Part shown: positions 1-8,899 of the stretch, in pieces
Position numbering within the stretch: the first letter of the stretch is position 1
How the letters are laid out: every line of letters begins with the position of its first letter
DNA from: Candidatus Sulfopaludibacter sp. SbA3
GTDB taxonomy: Bacteria > Acidobacteriota > Terriglobia > 20CM-2-55-15
Direction of reading: 5' to 3'
NCBI GenBank assembly: GCA_945865815.1
Contig: CAMBFR010000025.1
Coordinates: forward strand, 1-39,152
DNA length: 39,152 nt
Made by a program: the position numbers and the translations under genes
The notes under the pieces: model-generated
Seen by the model: the letters and a program-made list of their open reading frames with translations, nothing else
Databases searched by the model: none
Told to the model about the DNA's origin: nothing

Positions 1-4
1 AAAA

Positions 5-32
5 GGGAATTCACCCGTCTGACCCCGATTTT
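5..32. repeat. Half copy of GAATTC-shouldered palindromic repeat (R1)
   Basis: The string GAATTC followed by a C/G-rich arm ending in CCCCGATTTT resembles the right arm of the complete palindromes at 8357-8418 and 30326-30369. The other arm is either outside the window or lost. It lies downstream of thiE, a terminator-like position. Confidence 0.4.
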
Positions 33-53
33 CTTTTGCTGGATACATCGTGC

Positions 54-662
54 CTAACCTAAAACCCGGCAGTATTCCCGGGTCCTGGCGGCGATGTCCG
101 GCGCGGCGAGCAGATCTCGAATCACGGCAACCGATGCCGCCCCGGCGGCAATGACGGAGCCGGCAGTCTCCAGAGTAATGCCGCCAATCGCGACAACCGG
201 TTTTCGCACGGCCCTGCAGATCCGGCCCAGCTCCTCGATACCGACGACGAGATCGGTACTCTGCTTCGTCGAGGTCTGAAATATGGGGCCAACGGCGATG
301 TAGTCCACCGGCAACCCATCCGCCTGAACCGCCTGCGCGAAATTATGACTGGAAAACCCGATTATGCGGCGGGCCCCCAGCATCCGGCGCGCGGCATCAA
401 CCGGAAGATCCTCTTGTCCAAGATGAACGCCGGAAGCGCCGGCAATGGCGGCGATGTCCACACGGTCGTTCACGATGACCTGGCTTCCTTCCGGCGCAAT
501 TGCCAGTATCTGCTCGACGCCCGCGAAAAAGTCGCGCGCGCCGGCTGTTTTGTTACGCACCTGCAACAGGCGCGCCCCACCATCGAAAAGCGCACGGGCC
601 AACTGGACCGGATTACCGAACGAGGCATCCGAGATCGCATAGAGCCGCGGGAAACCGCTCAT
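54..662 (-). CDS. thiE: Thiamine-phosphate synthase ThiE
   Basis: This 202-residue protein has the size and motifs of ThiE, a cytoplasmic TIM barrel that joins HMP pyrophosphate and the thiazole phosphate to make thiamine phosphate. Visible motifs are VNDRVDIA (phosphate and Mg site), [10 protein letters not shown], the IGFSSHN segment, the GPIFQTSTK loop and the C-terminal AIGGI phosphate-binding turn. The start codon overlaps the accC stop by 4 nt (ATGA), so translation is probably coupled to accC. No other thiamine gene is in the window, so here it rides as the last gene of the pilus/acetyl-CoA carboxylase cluster. TenI, a ThiE paralogue, is the main alternative, but the conserved active-site motifs favour ThiE. 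Confidence 0.9.
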   Translation of the reverse strand: MSGFPRLYAISDASFGNPVQLARALFDGGARLLQVRNKTAGARDFFAGVEQILAIAPEGSQVIVNDRVDIAAIAGASGVHLGQEDLPVDAARRMLGARRIIGFSSHNFAQAVQADGLPVDYIAVGPIFQTSTKQSTDLVVGIEELGRICRAVRKPVVAIGGITLETAGSVIAAGAASVAVIRDLLAAPDIAARTREYCRVLG

Positions 663-2026
663 GCAATCTCGACGGCTTTTGTCCGGGTCTCCTGTTGCAA
701 TTGATCTAGGAATTTTGTGTGGATGTTGCCGGAACGGAAATCCGGATTGCGGAGGAGCTGGCGGTGAAGTGGAATCGAGGTCTTCACTCCCTCGAGAATG
801 AACATATCCAGCGCGCGCTCCATGCGGCGAATGGCCTCATCGCGCGTGGAAGCATGAACGATGAGCTTTGCGATCAGGGAGTCATAGTAGGGCGGAATTA
901 CGTACTCTCCGTAAGCGGCCGTATCCACACGGACGCCCGGGCCGCCCGGAGCGTGCCAGGACGTGATTTTTCCGGGCGAAGGCCTGTGCGTGACCGGGTC
1001 TTCCGCATTAATGCGGCATTCGAGGGCGTGCCCGCGGAATTGAATGTCCTGCTGACGGTGGGTCAGCCGCTCGCCGATTGCAATCAGGATCTGGTCGCGA
1101 ATGATGTCAATGCCCGTTACCATCTCCGTCACGGGATGTTCAACCTGGATCCTGGTGTTCATTTCCATGAAGTAGAACTGGTTATTCTCGTCAACCAGGA
1201 ACTCGAGTGTGCCGACATTCGAATATCCGAGCTCGCCCATCGCGGCCACAACCTGGCTGCCTACCTTCGCGCGCAATTCGTCCGTCATGATTACGGAGGG
1301 CGACTCTTCAATAAGCTTCTGATGCCGCCTCTGAATGGAACACTCCCGTTCGCCCAGATGAATAACGTTGCCGTACTCGTCGGCCATGATCTGGAACTCG
1401 ATGTGGCGGGCCCGCTCGACAAATTTTTCTATATAGCAGTCGGGAACGCCGAATGCGTTTGCAGCCTCGGCCTGCGCGGTTTTCAGGCCAACCAGCAACT
1501 CGTTGCGGCCGCGAACCAGCCGCATGCCGCGGCCTCCGCCGCCGGCAGCCGCCTTGATTATCACCGGATATCCAATCGCCTCCGCCGTGGCGATCGCGTC
1601 GTTTTCGGTGTGAACGCACTTGGAGCTCCCCGGCAAAACAGTCAGGCCCACGCGGCTCATCTCGCTTCGAGCCCGCGCCTTGTCGCCCATCATTCGAATG
1701 TTTTCGGATTTCGGCCCTATGAATTTGATCCGGCTGGTTTCACATACTTCGGCGAAGTACGCGCTCTCGGAAAGAAATCCATAGCCGGGATGAATGGCGT
1801 CGGCATTCGACACTTCAGCCGCACTGATGACGCTGGGAATGTTCAGGTAGCTCTCGGAACTCTTTGGAGGCCCGATGCAGATCGCCTGATCCGCGAACCG
1901 GACGTGCAAGGCGTGACGGTCGGCTTCGGAAAAGACGGCCACCGTCTTTATGCCCATTTCCTTGCATGCCAGAATGATGCGAAGGGCGATTTCTCCCCGG
2001 TTGGCGACAAGTATCTTTTTGAACAT
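659..2026 (-). CDS. accC: Biotin carboxylase subunit of acetyl-CoA carboxylase
   Basis: The 455-residue protein matches AccC along its whole length. It carboxylates the biotin carried by AccB using ATP and bicarbonate, the first step of malonyl-CoA synthesis. The N-terminus [14 protein letters not shown] is diagnostic. The ATP-grasp glycine-rich loop ([11 protein letters not shown]), the [13 protein letters not shown] segment, the [14 protein letters not shown] catalytic motif and the C-terminal RINAEDP segment follow in order. It lies 5 nt downstream of accB and overlaps thiE. A long open frame on the opposite strand (719-2035) is a codon-bias shadow. Pyruvate or propionyl-CoA carboxylase subunits share the fold, but adjacency to a short AccB-type BCCP supports AccC. 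Confidence 0.96.
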   Translation of the reverse strand: MFKKILVANRGEIALRIILACKEMGIKTVAVFSEADRHALHVRFADQAICIGPPKSSESYLNIPSVISAAEVSNADAIHPGYGFLSESAYFAEVCETSRIKFIGPKSENIRMMGDKARARSEMSRVGLTVLPGSSKCVHTENDAIATAEAIGYPVIIKAAAGGGGRGMRLVRGRNELLVGLKTAQAEAANAFGVPDCYIEKFVERARHIEFQIMADEYGNVIHLGERECSIQRRHQKLIEESPSVIMTDELRAKVGSQVVAAMGELGYSNVGTLEFLVDENNQFYFMEMNTRIQVEHPVTEMVTGIDIIRDQILIAIGERLTHRQQDIQFRGHALECRINAEDPVTHRPSPGKITSWHAPGGPGVRVDTAAYGEYVIPPYYDSLIAKLIVHASTRDEAIRRMERALDMFILEGVKTSIPLHRQLLRNPDFRSGNIHTKFLDQLQQETRTKAVEIA

Positions 2027-2031
2027 GTGGG

Positions 2032-2487
2032 TTAGCGGGGCCGGATGGCGAAGAGTTTGTCGCCGTATTCCACGGGCTTTCCATTCTCGTGGAGGATGCT
2101 GACAATCTCGCCGGCGACTTCCGACTCGATCTCGTTCATCAACTTCATCGCCTCGATAATGCAGAGCACGGTTCCTTTTTCGACAATATCACCCACCGAA
2201 ACGTACGGACCGGACGTTGGCGCCGCGGACCGATAGAACGTTCCCACCATTGGAGACTTGATGTAGAAGAGATCGTCGCTTTCGGCCGATACCGGGGCCG
2301 GCGTCGGCCCGGCTGAGACGGGTTGATGGACGGCGGCATGCGGAACCTGGACGGACGGCGCCGGAGCGGCGTGGACGGAAGCTCGTTTGATTCTCAAACG
2401 AACGCCGGCCTTCTCCACTTCCAGCTCTTCAAGCGATTCCCTAGCCGTAAACAGTTCGATAAGTTCTCTAAGTTCCTTAAGAGTCAT
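2032..2487 (-). CDS. accB: Biotin carboxyl carrier protein of acetyl-CoA carboxylase
   Basis: This 151-residue protein has the AccB layout: an N-terminal helical segment (about 1-35), a mobile Ala/Pro-rich linker (about 38-68) and a C-terminal biotinyl domain (about 73-151). The biotin acceptor is Lys115 in the EAMKLMNEI motif. The YVSVGD and FYRSAAP segments mark the thumb-bearing AccB-type domain. It carries carboxybiotin between AccC and the carboxyltransferase, whose genes accA and accD are not in the window. accC starts 5 nt after its stop, and the roadblock gene ends 34 nt upstream. Confidence 0.95.
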   Translation of the reverse strand: MTLKELRELIELFTARESLEELEVEKAGVRLRIKRASVHAAPAPSVQVPHAAVHQPVSAGPTPAPVSAESDDLFYIKSPMVGTFYRSAAPTSGPYVSVGDIVEKGTVLCIIEAMKLMNEIESEVAGEIVSILHENGKPVEYGDKLFAIRPR

Positions 2488-2521
2488 AAGAATGCAATCG
2501 GAGAGTATAGCAGGGGAATCC

Positions 2522-2914
2522 TTACTTTGCTCCCAGTTCCCACGCAGCCTGTTTCATTTCATAACGCGCGCGGCCAATTTGATCCTGCATATCGAAAACG
2601 AGAATCAGAAACTTGTCTGTGGCAATATGGCGGGCGATTGTGATGCCTTTGTCGGAGACCAGAATATGTTCGATGAGGCCGCCGATCCCGGTGTCTTCGG
2701 AAGTTCTGCCGGCAATCCGGAGCAGCATGGCAAATTCCGCGGCCAGCAATTCAGTGTTGGGCGCGGGATCCACGAGAACCTGCTCCACCACCAATCCATC
2801 GGATCCCACTATAACGACTGCCCTGGCGCCGGCCACCTTTTCCCGCAGCCGTTCCAGAACGGCTCGGGTCCGCGGCTGAGGCGGGGCTTCCCTGGTTTCT
2901 AGCCTCTCTCTCAC
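2522..2914 (-). CDS. Roadblock/LC7 domain protein (MglB-like)
   Basis: The 130-residue protein is a single roadblock/LC7 domain preceded by a short basic N-terminus. Typical features are an AVVIVGSDGLVVEQ strand-turn-strand, the GGLIEHILVSDKGIT segment and a final DKFLILVF strand. In bacteria these proteins often act as MglB-type GTPase-activating partners of MglA-like GTPases that position polar type IV pili. Its location directly downstream of pilQ fits a role in pilus polarity or signalling. No MglA-like GTPase is present in the window, so the partner is unknown. The start at 2914 lies just before the pilQ stop at 2920, which implies the same transcript. The function is inferred from fold and context. 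Confidence 0.75.
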   Translation of the reverse strand: MRERLETREAPPQPRTRAVLERLREKVAGARAVVIVGSDGLVVEQVLVDPAPNTELLAAEFAMLLRIAGRTSEDTGIGGLIEHILVSDKGITIARHIATDKFLILVFDMQDQIGRARYEMKQAAWELGAK

Positions 2915-2919
2915 AAGCG

Positions 2920-4971
2920 TCAGCGAGGCTGCTGGGCCTGCTCTGTCAGCGGTATATCCTGCTGCTGCCCTTCACCCAGCACCGTGATGGCGTCCTGCGG
3001 TTTTATGCGCGACGTGATAAAGAAAAGCAGTTCACTCGTACTCTTGAGCGTCTGCGTGTTCTTGAAGAGATGGCCGATGATGGGAAGGCTGCCAAGACCG
3101 GGTACCTGCCGCACGTTGACCGAATCGCTGTCGAGAAGAATTCCGCCGATCACTGCCGTGCCGCCGTCTGGAATGAGAACATTGGTCTGAGCGCGTTGCG
3201 TCGAAATCGATGGCACGCCATTCACCGCGCGAGCGAAGTCCGGCTGGCTGTTCTCGATCTGTACCTGCAGCAGGATCGTTCCGGCATCGGTAATCTGCGG
3301 CGTCACGTTCAGTTGCAGGGCGAAAGTCAGGAACTGCACAGTAACCGTGTTGTTGACATTGGTCTGTACCGGAATCTGTGTCCCCTGCTGTATGACGGCG
3401 GCCTGATTGTTCTGCGTCATGACGCGCGGCCGCGAGATCAGCTTCGCCGTACCCCGGGCTTCCGCTGCCGTGATGATTTCGTCGAGAAGCAGGTCGCCGC
3501 CGGGCTGGATCAGAAAAGAAAGCCCCGAGGTCGTCGCCGCCGGGAAATTGGAAATAAGCGGCAGGCCCGCACCGGTTGCCACGCGCGGGGCAGGACTCCG
3601 GGTAAATGGACTCGAGGTGCCTGGGGCGCCGGTTAACACATTGCCGTTGTTCGCGCCCAGAAGGAATCCCAACTGGTTGCCGATATCGCGGGAGAAGGAC
3701 TTGTTGGCTGAAAGCAGCCGGGCCTCGATCTCAACCTGCTGCGCCGGCGCATCCAGGAACCGGACCATTTCATCTACGCGGCCGAACTGGCTCGGGATGT
3801 CGGTAATGATCAGCGCATTCCGCCTCACATCCTGGATGATCGAACCGCGCGGAGACAATACTGTTCGCAACGTGGGTACAACCGCGTCCGCCCTGGTGTA
3901 GTTCAAAATAATCGGGCGCGTTACAAGATCGATAACCAACTCCTGCGCGTCGCGCAGACTCCTCTGCTGCTCCTGCTCCTGCTGAAGCCTCGCGCTTGTG
4001 GCAATACGCAGAACGTTGCCCTGAAGCTGTGAGCCAAACTGGTAATTCTTCAATACGATATCCAACGCCTGGTCCCAGGGAACGTCCCTCAGCAAAATCG
4101 TCAGCGTGCCGCCAACGTTGGGATCGAGGATGACGTTCAGTCCGCTGATCTCCGCGATCAGACGGAAAAAGTCTTTGATGTCAACTTCCCGCAGGTCGAG
4201 AGAAATAATCTCTCCAGTGAACTGGGGCGTGGCAGTCGGAGCCGCCTGCGCCGCAAGGGGCGCGGCAGCGGCTGGTGGAGCCTGCGCGGCAAAAGGAGCT
4301 GCTGGAGCTAGCGGCGCCGGCAGCGCCGCTACCGGAGCGGCCGCGGCGGGAGGCTGTGGCTCCGCTGGCGCCACAACCGGCGCTGCGGGCGCTGCCACCA
4401 CGGGCGACTCGGTTTGCAGCAAGGCCGATTGAACGAGCGGCCGCGAAAAGCCGATCGTGGATACCGTCGCTTCCACAGCGGGAACGAACGGAGGACCAGC
4501 CACAAGCGCGACCGGCTCGCTCGAAGCCAGATCACCGCGCGCCGGTTCAGGGAGCACGGGTTCCGGATTGAAGACCACGCTGACGATTCCCTCACCGCTA
4601 TCGCGTACCTCGTAAGGCACACTGCCGGTCAGATCGAAGACGATCCTTGTCGCCTTACGCTTCCGGTCGGCAAAGACCGACGCCCGTATCCGCCTTACGA
4701 AGTCGCTTTCGACTTGCTTCTGCTGAAAGTCGATTTCGTTCTGGGTTCCGTGAAAATCGACGACAAGTCTGCGCGGCGATTGAAGCTCAAAATACGTGTA
4801 ACGCGTTCTTGCAGTCGTCGTGATCTTGATTTCGAGAGACTGGCCCGCAGAGACTAATGAAACGTCCCTGACGGCGGCTGTCTCCGACGTGGAAGAACCG
4901 TTTGCGGCCAGCGTTGACATGAACAACAGCAGGCCAACCGCAACGTACTTCCTGGAATCGAACACTTTCAT
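2920..4971 (-). CDS. pilQ: Type IV pilus secretin PilQ
   Basis: From the ATG at 4971 the protein has 683 residues. I chose this start because AGGAG sits 8 nt upstream and a signal peptide follows (KYVAVGLLLFMSTLAANG). An upstream in-frame start at 5010 would place 13 basic residues before the signal. An AMIN domain (roughly 40-135) is followed by a long Ala/Pro-rich linker and a secretin-N/STN region (IISLDLREVDIKDFFRLIAE). A further N domain and the C-terminal secretin beta-domain come next (IQQGTQIPVQT, VIGGILL, GSLPIIGHLF). PilQ forms the outer-membrane gate through which the pilus extrudes. It is the last pil gene here, following pilP after about 50 nt. Confidence 0.94.
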   Translation of the reverse strand: MKVFDSRKYVAVGLLLFMSTLAANGSSTSETAAVRDVSLVSAGQSLEIKITTTARTRYTYFELQSPRRLVVDFHGTQNEIDFQQKQVESDFVRRIRASVFADRKRKATRIVFDLTGSVPYEVRDSGEGIVSVVFNPEPVLPEPARGDLASSEPVALVAGPPFVPAVEATVSTIGFSRPLVQSALLQTESPVVAAPAAPVVAPAEPQPPAAAAPVAALPAPLAPAAPFAAQAPPAAAAPLAAQAAPTATPQFTGEIISLDLREVDIKDFFRLIAEISGLNVILDPNVGGTLTILLRDVPWDQALDIVLKNYQFGSQLQGNVLRIATSARLQQEQEQQRSLRDAQELVIDLVTRPIILNYTRADAVVPTLRTVLSPRGSIIQDVRRNALIITDIPSQFGRVDEMVRFLDAPAQQVEIEARLLSANKSFSRDIGNQLGFLLGANNGNVLTGAPGTSSPFTRSPAPRVATGAGLPLISNFPAATTSGLSFLIQPGGDLLLDEIITAAEARGTAKLISRPRVMTQNNQAAVIQQGTQIPVQTNVNNTVTVQFLTFALQLNVTPQITDAGTILLQVQIENSQPDFARAVNGVPSISTQRAQTNVLIPDGGTAVIGGILLDSDSVNVRQVPGLGSLPIIGHLFKNTQTLKSTSELLFFITSRIKPQDAITVLGEGQQQDIPLTEQAQQPR

Positions 4972-5020
4972 GTGCCTTCTCCTGATGGCTGCGCCCTGTC
5001 GGGCTTGCATTCGCAGCCGC

Positions 5021-5554
5021 TCATTCTCCTGTGGTACGGACTCTCCGGACTACCTCCCGGGGCGGAGCCGCCTGTCCTTGCCCTGCCTGTCCCCCCGGAG
5101 CCGGTACTTCGAACACGACCGCATCGGCCTGAATCTGCTTTATCACGGCATCGAACAACTTCTCCCCCAGGGTTGCAAAGTATGTCTTGCCTCCCGGGCC
5201 CAGAATGACGGCCATGTTCATTGATGGCTCTCTCGAGGTAACAACGCCGATAATCGTTGCCTCGCTAACGAGAACCCCCCTCAATCCCGGCGGCCGTACG
5301 ACAGGAATCTCCGGCTCCGGTTGGGCAGCCTTCGGAACCGGATTCACAAACGGATCCCGCCGGCCCCGCGGGTCGTACCTGTAACCGGCCGGCACCGCCA
5401 GAACAGGCGGGGGATCCACAGCCGGCGGTTGGGCTGCGGCCGGCTGCTGTGGCGCAGCCTGCGCTGCGGCCATCATTTTGCCGGCGCCCATGGCATTCCA
5501 GGCGCCCATGCCGGCTATCAGAAAATAAACTGAAACTGCCCGATACATATTCAC
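5021..5554 (-). CDS. pilP: Type IV pilus assembly protein PilP
   Basis: This 177-residue protein has an N-terminal hydrophobic segment, an Ala/Pro/Gln-rich linker (about 30-55), then the PilP motif RRDPFVNPV. A small beta-domain with GVVTSREPSMNMAVI and TYFATLGEKL follows. In known systems PilP is an inner-membrane lipoprotein that links PilN/PilO to PilQ. No clear lipobox cysteine is visible here, which is atypical. The listed start is a GTG overlapping the pilO stop by one base (TAGTG). The ATG at 5548, six bases further in, has an AAGG about 9 nt upstream and may be the true start. Confidence 0.88.
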   Translation of the reverse strand: MNMYRAVSVYFLIAGMGAWNAMGAGKMMAAAQAAPQQPAAAQPPAVDPPPVLAVPAGYRYDPRGRRDPFVNPVPKAAQPEPEIPVVRPPGLRGVLVSEATIIGVVTSREPSMNMAVILGPGGKTYFATLGEKLFDAVIKQIQADAVVFEVPAPGGQAGQGQAAPPREVVRRVRTTGE

Positions 5555-6177
5555 TACCTTGGCGGCGCAGCCGGTACAGCCGGAGGCGCTTCAGTCGCGG
5601 GTTCCCCCCGATAAACGAATGTAGTCGCCGTGTACGCTGCGCCTACGCTCGCGGAAAATGCCGCATCTCCTTCCGACGCGCGCCCCTGAACCTTCAGTCC
5701 GGTAATATTCACGATCCGCGGCAACTGCCGGATACGATCCAGGAACGTGCCGATGTTGTGATAAGTACCGACGACTTCCATATCGATCGGCCATTCCGTG
5801 TAGACCTCATGATCGATGATCGGCCGCGGCCCAACCCGTAGAATGCGCAACCCCGAGGTGGCGGCCGACTGCTGCACCTGCCGTATGATCTGATCTGTTT
5901 CCTTATCGAGAGGCAGCACTGCCGTTAGTTCCAGGAGCTTGACCTCCAGATCTGCCGTCTGCTTCTTGAAGTCCGCCAGTACTTTCTGCTGCTGAATGCT
6001 CTTTGCGATGGTGGCCTGGAGGGTCGTCAGATCGGTGACCTTTTGCGCGATTTCAACGTCCATCGGGTCAATGAACTGATACCACACCAGCCCCAGCAGC
6101 CCGCCGCACACGCCCACAACGGCCAGGATCTGGTAATACCAGGGAAGCTTCTGGAAACTCTTAAGATCGACAGCCAT
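5554..6177 (-). CDS. pilO: Type IV pilus assembly protein PilO
   Basis: The 207-residue protein has the PilO plan. A short cytoplasmic tail (LKSFQKLPWYYQI) precedes one transmembrane helix (about 17-36). A periplasmic coiled coil (about 40-95, rich in Gln/Lys/Leu) follows, then a ferredoxin-like domain with the segment TEWPIDMEVVGTYHNIGTFLDRI. PilO pairs with PilN in the inner-membrane alignment complex. The start overlaps the pilN stop by a single base, so the genes are translationally coupled. Confidence 0.92.
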   Translation of the reverse strand: MAVDLKSFQKLPWYYQILAVVGVCGGLLGLVWYQFIDPMDVEIAQKVTDLTTLQATIAKSIQQQKVLADFKKQTADLEVKLLELTAVLPLDKETDQIIRQVQQSAATSGLRILRVGPRPIIDHEVYTEWPIDMEVVGTYHNIGTFLDRIRQLPRIVNITGLKVQGRASEGDAAFSASVGAAYTATTFVYRGEPATEAPPAVPAAPPR

Positions 6178-6803
6178 TAGTTCCCTCCCGCCGGCGCAGG
6201 CGCAGGCGCAGCCGCTGGCGCTTGTCCTTCCGGTGCCGGAGGCGGCGCCGGTGGCGCAAATTCACAAGTCATGGAGAATGTGAAATTGCCCTGGGCATCC
6301 TGAGCGTTCACGAGATTGATGTTCCGGAAATAACGCGTTCGTTCGAGATTAGTCACGAAATCGGCGATCGCATTGACCGAAGTGCCGGTGCCCGACATGC
6401 TGAAAATCGCATTGTTCTGATCGAGGCTCGAAAGCCACACATACTGTGTCTCGGCGACGGCCTGTGCAAGGAAATCGAGCGAGACAACGGGACTCACCTG
6501 GTTCCTCTGGAGACCTTCGATGACCTTGATTCGGCTCTCGAGCGCGGCCTTTCGCGCCTCGTACATCTGGTCCTGCTTGATGACCGCATCCAACGCCTGC
6601 CTCTGGGCTTCCGCCTGAGTGATCGTGGCATTAATCTCGGTAAGCCGGGCCGACGTCTCCGAATACCACCAGTAGCCACCGGCGGCAGCGCCGCCGAATA
6701 CAAGGAAAAGGACGACCGGAAGAGCGCTCTGAGGCGCGGACAGATTGAGGCTGGCCCGGGCAGTCTTCCTCTTCGGGGCGCCGGATAGGTTGACTCGGAT
6801 CAT
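6177..6803 (-). CDS. pilN: Type IV pilus assembly protein PilN
   Basis: The 208-residue protein starts with the PilN signature MIRVNLSG, whose cytoplasmic end binds PilM. One transmembrane helix (about 28-48), a periplasmic coiled coil with alternating Ala/Gln/Glu, and a small alpha/beta domain follow. The domain carries SLDFLAQAVAETQYVWLSSL and the FVTNLERTRYF helix. The last 25 residues are a low-complexity Ala/Pro tail. pilM overlaps the start by 4 nt (ATGA). Confidence 0.92.
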   Translation of the reverse strand: MIRVNLSGAPKRKTARASLNLSAPQSALPVVLFLVFGGAAAGGYWWYSETSARLTEINATITQAEAQRQALDAVIKQDQMYEARKAALESRIKVIEGLQRNQVSPVVSLDFLAQAVAETQYVWLSSLDQNNAIFSMSGTGTSVNAIADFVTNLERTRYFRNINLVNAQDAQGNFTFSMTCEFAPPAPPPAPEGQAPAAAPAPAPAGGN

Positions 6804-7855
6804 TGATCAAACCCCCTTAACGCCAAACCCACGGCGACGGCCAGAGCCGGGCCAAGGGATGTCACTTTTGCCGCATCGACCCTGGGTCCAAACGTGATGG
6901 ACTTGAATGGGTCCATGACTTCAGTGGGATACCCGAACGTCTCTTCGATCTTCGGCGCTAACCCCGCAGTGCGCGCTGTGCCGCCGCTGATCAGGATCTG
7001 CGTGATGGTCTCATTGGGATACGTCTCACGGAAGAACTCGAATGTCTTGTGTACTTCCATAATGACCATATCGGTGATCGATTCCAGCAGAGGCTGTACC
7101 ATCTCGGCCTCGGGACCTCCGGTTTTCCCCAGCTTCAACTCCTCGGCTTCCTGAAAGTTGAGCTGCAATTCCTTCTGAAGGATGTCCGTATACTGATTGC
7201 CGCCTACCGAAACGTCGCGAATGAACAGCGGCAAGCCGCCCTTCACGATGTTGATATTCATCAGCGACGCGCCAATATTCAACAGCGCGATCGTGGCGTT
7301 GGGATCTACCGTATAGTTCGCCTCAAACGCGTTCTGCAGGGCAAAAGCATCAATGTCGACGACTTCGGGATTCTTGCCCGACAGACTGATCACGTTCGTC
7401 TGATTTTCAATCTTGTCCTTCTTCGCGACAACTAATACAACCTCCGTGCCTGGATCGTCGGACGTCGTCGTCCCCGGCCCTACAACCGCGTAATCCAGAT
7501 TTACTTCCGCAATATCGAACGGTATGTACTGATCTGAATCGAGCTGGACGGCGGCATCGATCTCTTTTAGACCCGCGGCAAACACAACGCGCTTCACAAT
7601 CACCGAATGTCCGGACACGCCGGTCGCCACACCCTTCGGCTTGAATTTGCCGGCGGCCATCGCCCGCTTGATGGCATCGGAAACGGACTTTGCTTCCATG
7701 ATCGCCCCATCGACCACAGCGTCAGGGTTCAGCGGCTCTGAGGCAAAGCCGGTGATCTGATAGCCCTTCTTCGACTTCGTCAATTCCACCGCCTTAACAG
7801 CGCTCGACCCGATGTCGAGCCCAACCAGCGGTTTGTTTCTCTTGAAAAGCTGCAT
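6800..7855 (-). CDS. pilM: Type IV pilus assembly ATPase-like protein PilM
   Basis: This 351-residue actin/FtsA-like protein is the cytoplasmic member of the PilMNOP complex. It shows the nucleotide-fold motifs VGLDIGSSAVKAVEL at residues 11-25, FALQNAFEANY, ATIALLNIGASLMNI and ILISGGTART, as in other PilM proteins. It is the first pil gene and begins 22 nt downstream of the HTH gene. It binds the PilN N-terminus; the PilB/PilT motors that usually accompany it are not in this window. Confidence 0.93.
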   Translation of the reverse strand: MQLFKRNKPLVGLDIGSSAVKAVELTKSKKGYQITGFASEPLNPDAVVDGAIMEAKSVSDAIKRAMAAGKFKPKGVATGVSGHSVIVKRVVFAAGLKEIDAAVQLDSDQYIPFDIAEVNLDYAVVGPGTTTSDDPGTEVVLVVAKKDKIENQTNVISLSGKNPEVVDIDAFALQNAFEANYTVDPNATIALLNIGASLMNINIVKGGLPLFIRDVSVGGNQYTDILQKELQLNFQEAEELKLGKTGGPEAEMVQPLLESITDMVIMEVHKTFEFFRETYPNETITQILISGGTARTAGLAPKIEETFGYPTEVMDPFKSITFGPRVDAAKVTSLGPALAVAVGLALRGFDQ

Positions 7856-7877
7856 GCTTCTAAATAAGTCCTTTTGC

Positions 7878-8129
7878 TTAACTTCTTACCGTCTCTTTGA
7901 CAAGCCGCTTGCGGGAGCTGTCCTTGCCCGAAGTGCCTGAAGTGTCGATGAGCCGCTCGCTCTTGCGCTCCATCCACCGATCCAGCAGATCCTTCTTAAA
8001 ACGCCACCGGTTTCCCAGTTTAAAAGCCGGAATCTTGTCCTCGCTTAGGTACTTATAGAGAGTGTCCGGGGAAACCCCCAGATACTGGGACGCCTCGCGC
8101 AGCGTCATCACTTCCCTTAATCGTTCCAT
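7878..8129 (-). CDS. HTH (MerR/excisionase-type) DNA-binding protein
   Basis: This 83-residue protein is mostly one winged helix-turn-helix of the excisionase/MerR N-terminal type (MTLREASQYLGVSPDTLYKYL, then the wing IPAFKLGNRWRFKKDLLDRWM). A basic Ser/Lys/Arg tail follows. Such single-domain proteins serve as phage excisionases but also as chromosomal regulators. Its position 22 nt upstream of pilM suggests regulation of, or simple co-transcription with, the pilus cluster. A TTGACA about 20 nt upstream of its ATG is too close to be its own -35 box. Confidence 0.8.
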   Translation of the reverse strand: MERLREVMTLREASQYLGVSPDTLYKYLSEDKIPAFKLGNRWRFKKDLLDRWMERKSERLIDTSGTSGKDSSRKRLVKETVRS

Positions 8130-8356
8130 GTTTTGCCCTATGTCAACGGGTTTTACTAGGCTTTCTTAGCCTGTTTCTCAGAGACTCTTTGGTGTCTTCT
8201 ACCGTTCTCTTGGGAACCGAGGCTACAGCCTTGACGGACTCAAGACAAGAAAACTTTTCGAATAAAGGACCTGAACTGTCCAAGCCCCGTCATAAGAAAT
8301 TTGGTTCTATGTCCGGTAACCCGCTGGCTTTCTCTGCGTAAAGGTAAGCGTCCAAG
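8130..8356. other. Non-coding region upstream of the HTH-pil cluster
   Basis: No convincing ORF is present. This is the only sizeable gap ahead of the minus-strand pilus cluster, so its promoter and leader probably lie here. On the minus strand the block AAAGCC...CGGGTTACCG (about 8310-8335) superficially recalls the 3' half of cyclic-di-GMP-I aptamers, but the required 5' half is missing. The region is bounded on its upstream side by the palindrome at 8357-8418. Confidence 0.4.
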
Positions 8357-8418
8357 TAAATCCGGGGACAGACTCCGAATTCCTGAAGTACGGAATTCGG
8401 AGTCTGTCCCCGGATTTA
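8357..8418. repeat. Perfect 27-bp palindrome with 8-nt loop (R2)
   Basis: The left arm is 8357-8383, the loop TGAAGTAC is 8384-8391 and the right arm is 8392-8418. The arms are perfectly complementary and carry CCGGGGACAGACTCC next to a GAATTC shoulder. The stop codon of the DUF6941-like gene begins at the next base, so the hairpin is probably transcribed as its terminator. It belongs to the same family as the element at 30326-30369, whose loop is the exact reverse complement. Confidence 0.9.
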
Positions 8419-8847
8419 TTAACCCTGCGCGTACTGATACAAAATGCGCAGCGGAATCCGGGTGACCAGATCCTCTTCGATGTACACGCTGAACCAGTAC
8501 AATCCCTCTTCCTCGGCCTGAAATCCAAGATTGAGGATCAGGTTCACTCCGCGGTCGTCACCTTCAAAGAAAGCCGGGAAAGACGCCACAGTCGTCTCCT
8601 TCCCCGATGGCGATTCGGCGCGCAGGTGAATCTGACATTTCGCCCGGATAAACCCCGACTTGAACGAAAGCAGTGTGGGCAACTGGAGCGGAATGGGCGG
8701 CATCTGCGCCGGCGCATCCTTGCCGGACGGCGCAATATTGATGCGATCGACGACACGAATCACGCTGATCACTCCATCGGTTTCTTGAAGAATCTTTTCG
8801 CAGAAAACTGCCATCAGGACATATGGGCCACCGCGCTCACCAGCCAT
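8419..8847 (-). CDS. DUF6941-like conserved protein
   Basis: From the ATG at 8847 the protein has 142 residues. The start is chosen for the AAGGAG 8 nt upstream and because the family begins near MAGERGGPYVLMAVFCEKIL. The domain is a small beta-rich fold with DGVISVIRVVDRI near the N-terminus and EEGLYWFSVYIEEDLVTRIPLRI at the end. The resemblance to DUF6941 is from memory of family-style sequences. There is no signal peptide or membrane segment and no known function. It is divergent from the pirin gene, with 52 nt between the starts. Confidence 0.6.
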   Translation of the reverse strand: MAGERGGPYVLMAVFCEKILQETDGVISVIRVVDRINIAPSGKDAPAQMPPIPLQLPTLLSFKSGFIRAKCQIHLRAESPSGKETTVASFPAFFEGDDRGVNLILNLGFQAEEEGLYWFSVYIEEDLVTRIPLRILYQYAQG

Positions 8848-8899
8848 CGAGTTGCTCCTTATTATTAAAGGCCTGTAACCTATCACATGAGGTGCACAG

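Noticed and set aside
719-2035. 438-codon plus-strand ORF opposite accC
   Set aside because: Its product has no recognisable family and mirrors the accC codon pattern on the other strand; accC itself is unmistakable.
4190-4420. Reiterated GC-rich tract as a DNA repeat
   Set aside because: It encodes the Ala/Pro linker of PilQ and is explained by the coding sequence.
8141-8146. TTGACA as -35 box of the HTH gene
   Set aside because: It lies about 20 nt before the start codon, so transcription would begin inside the coding sequence.
8300-8345. Possible cyclic-di-GMP-I riboswitch upstream of the pilus cluster
   Set aside because: Only a piece resembling the 3' half (AAAGCC...CGGGTTACCG) is visible. 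The GGCAAACC 5' element and the tetraloop-receptor parts are not found at the right spacing; a covariance search would decide.
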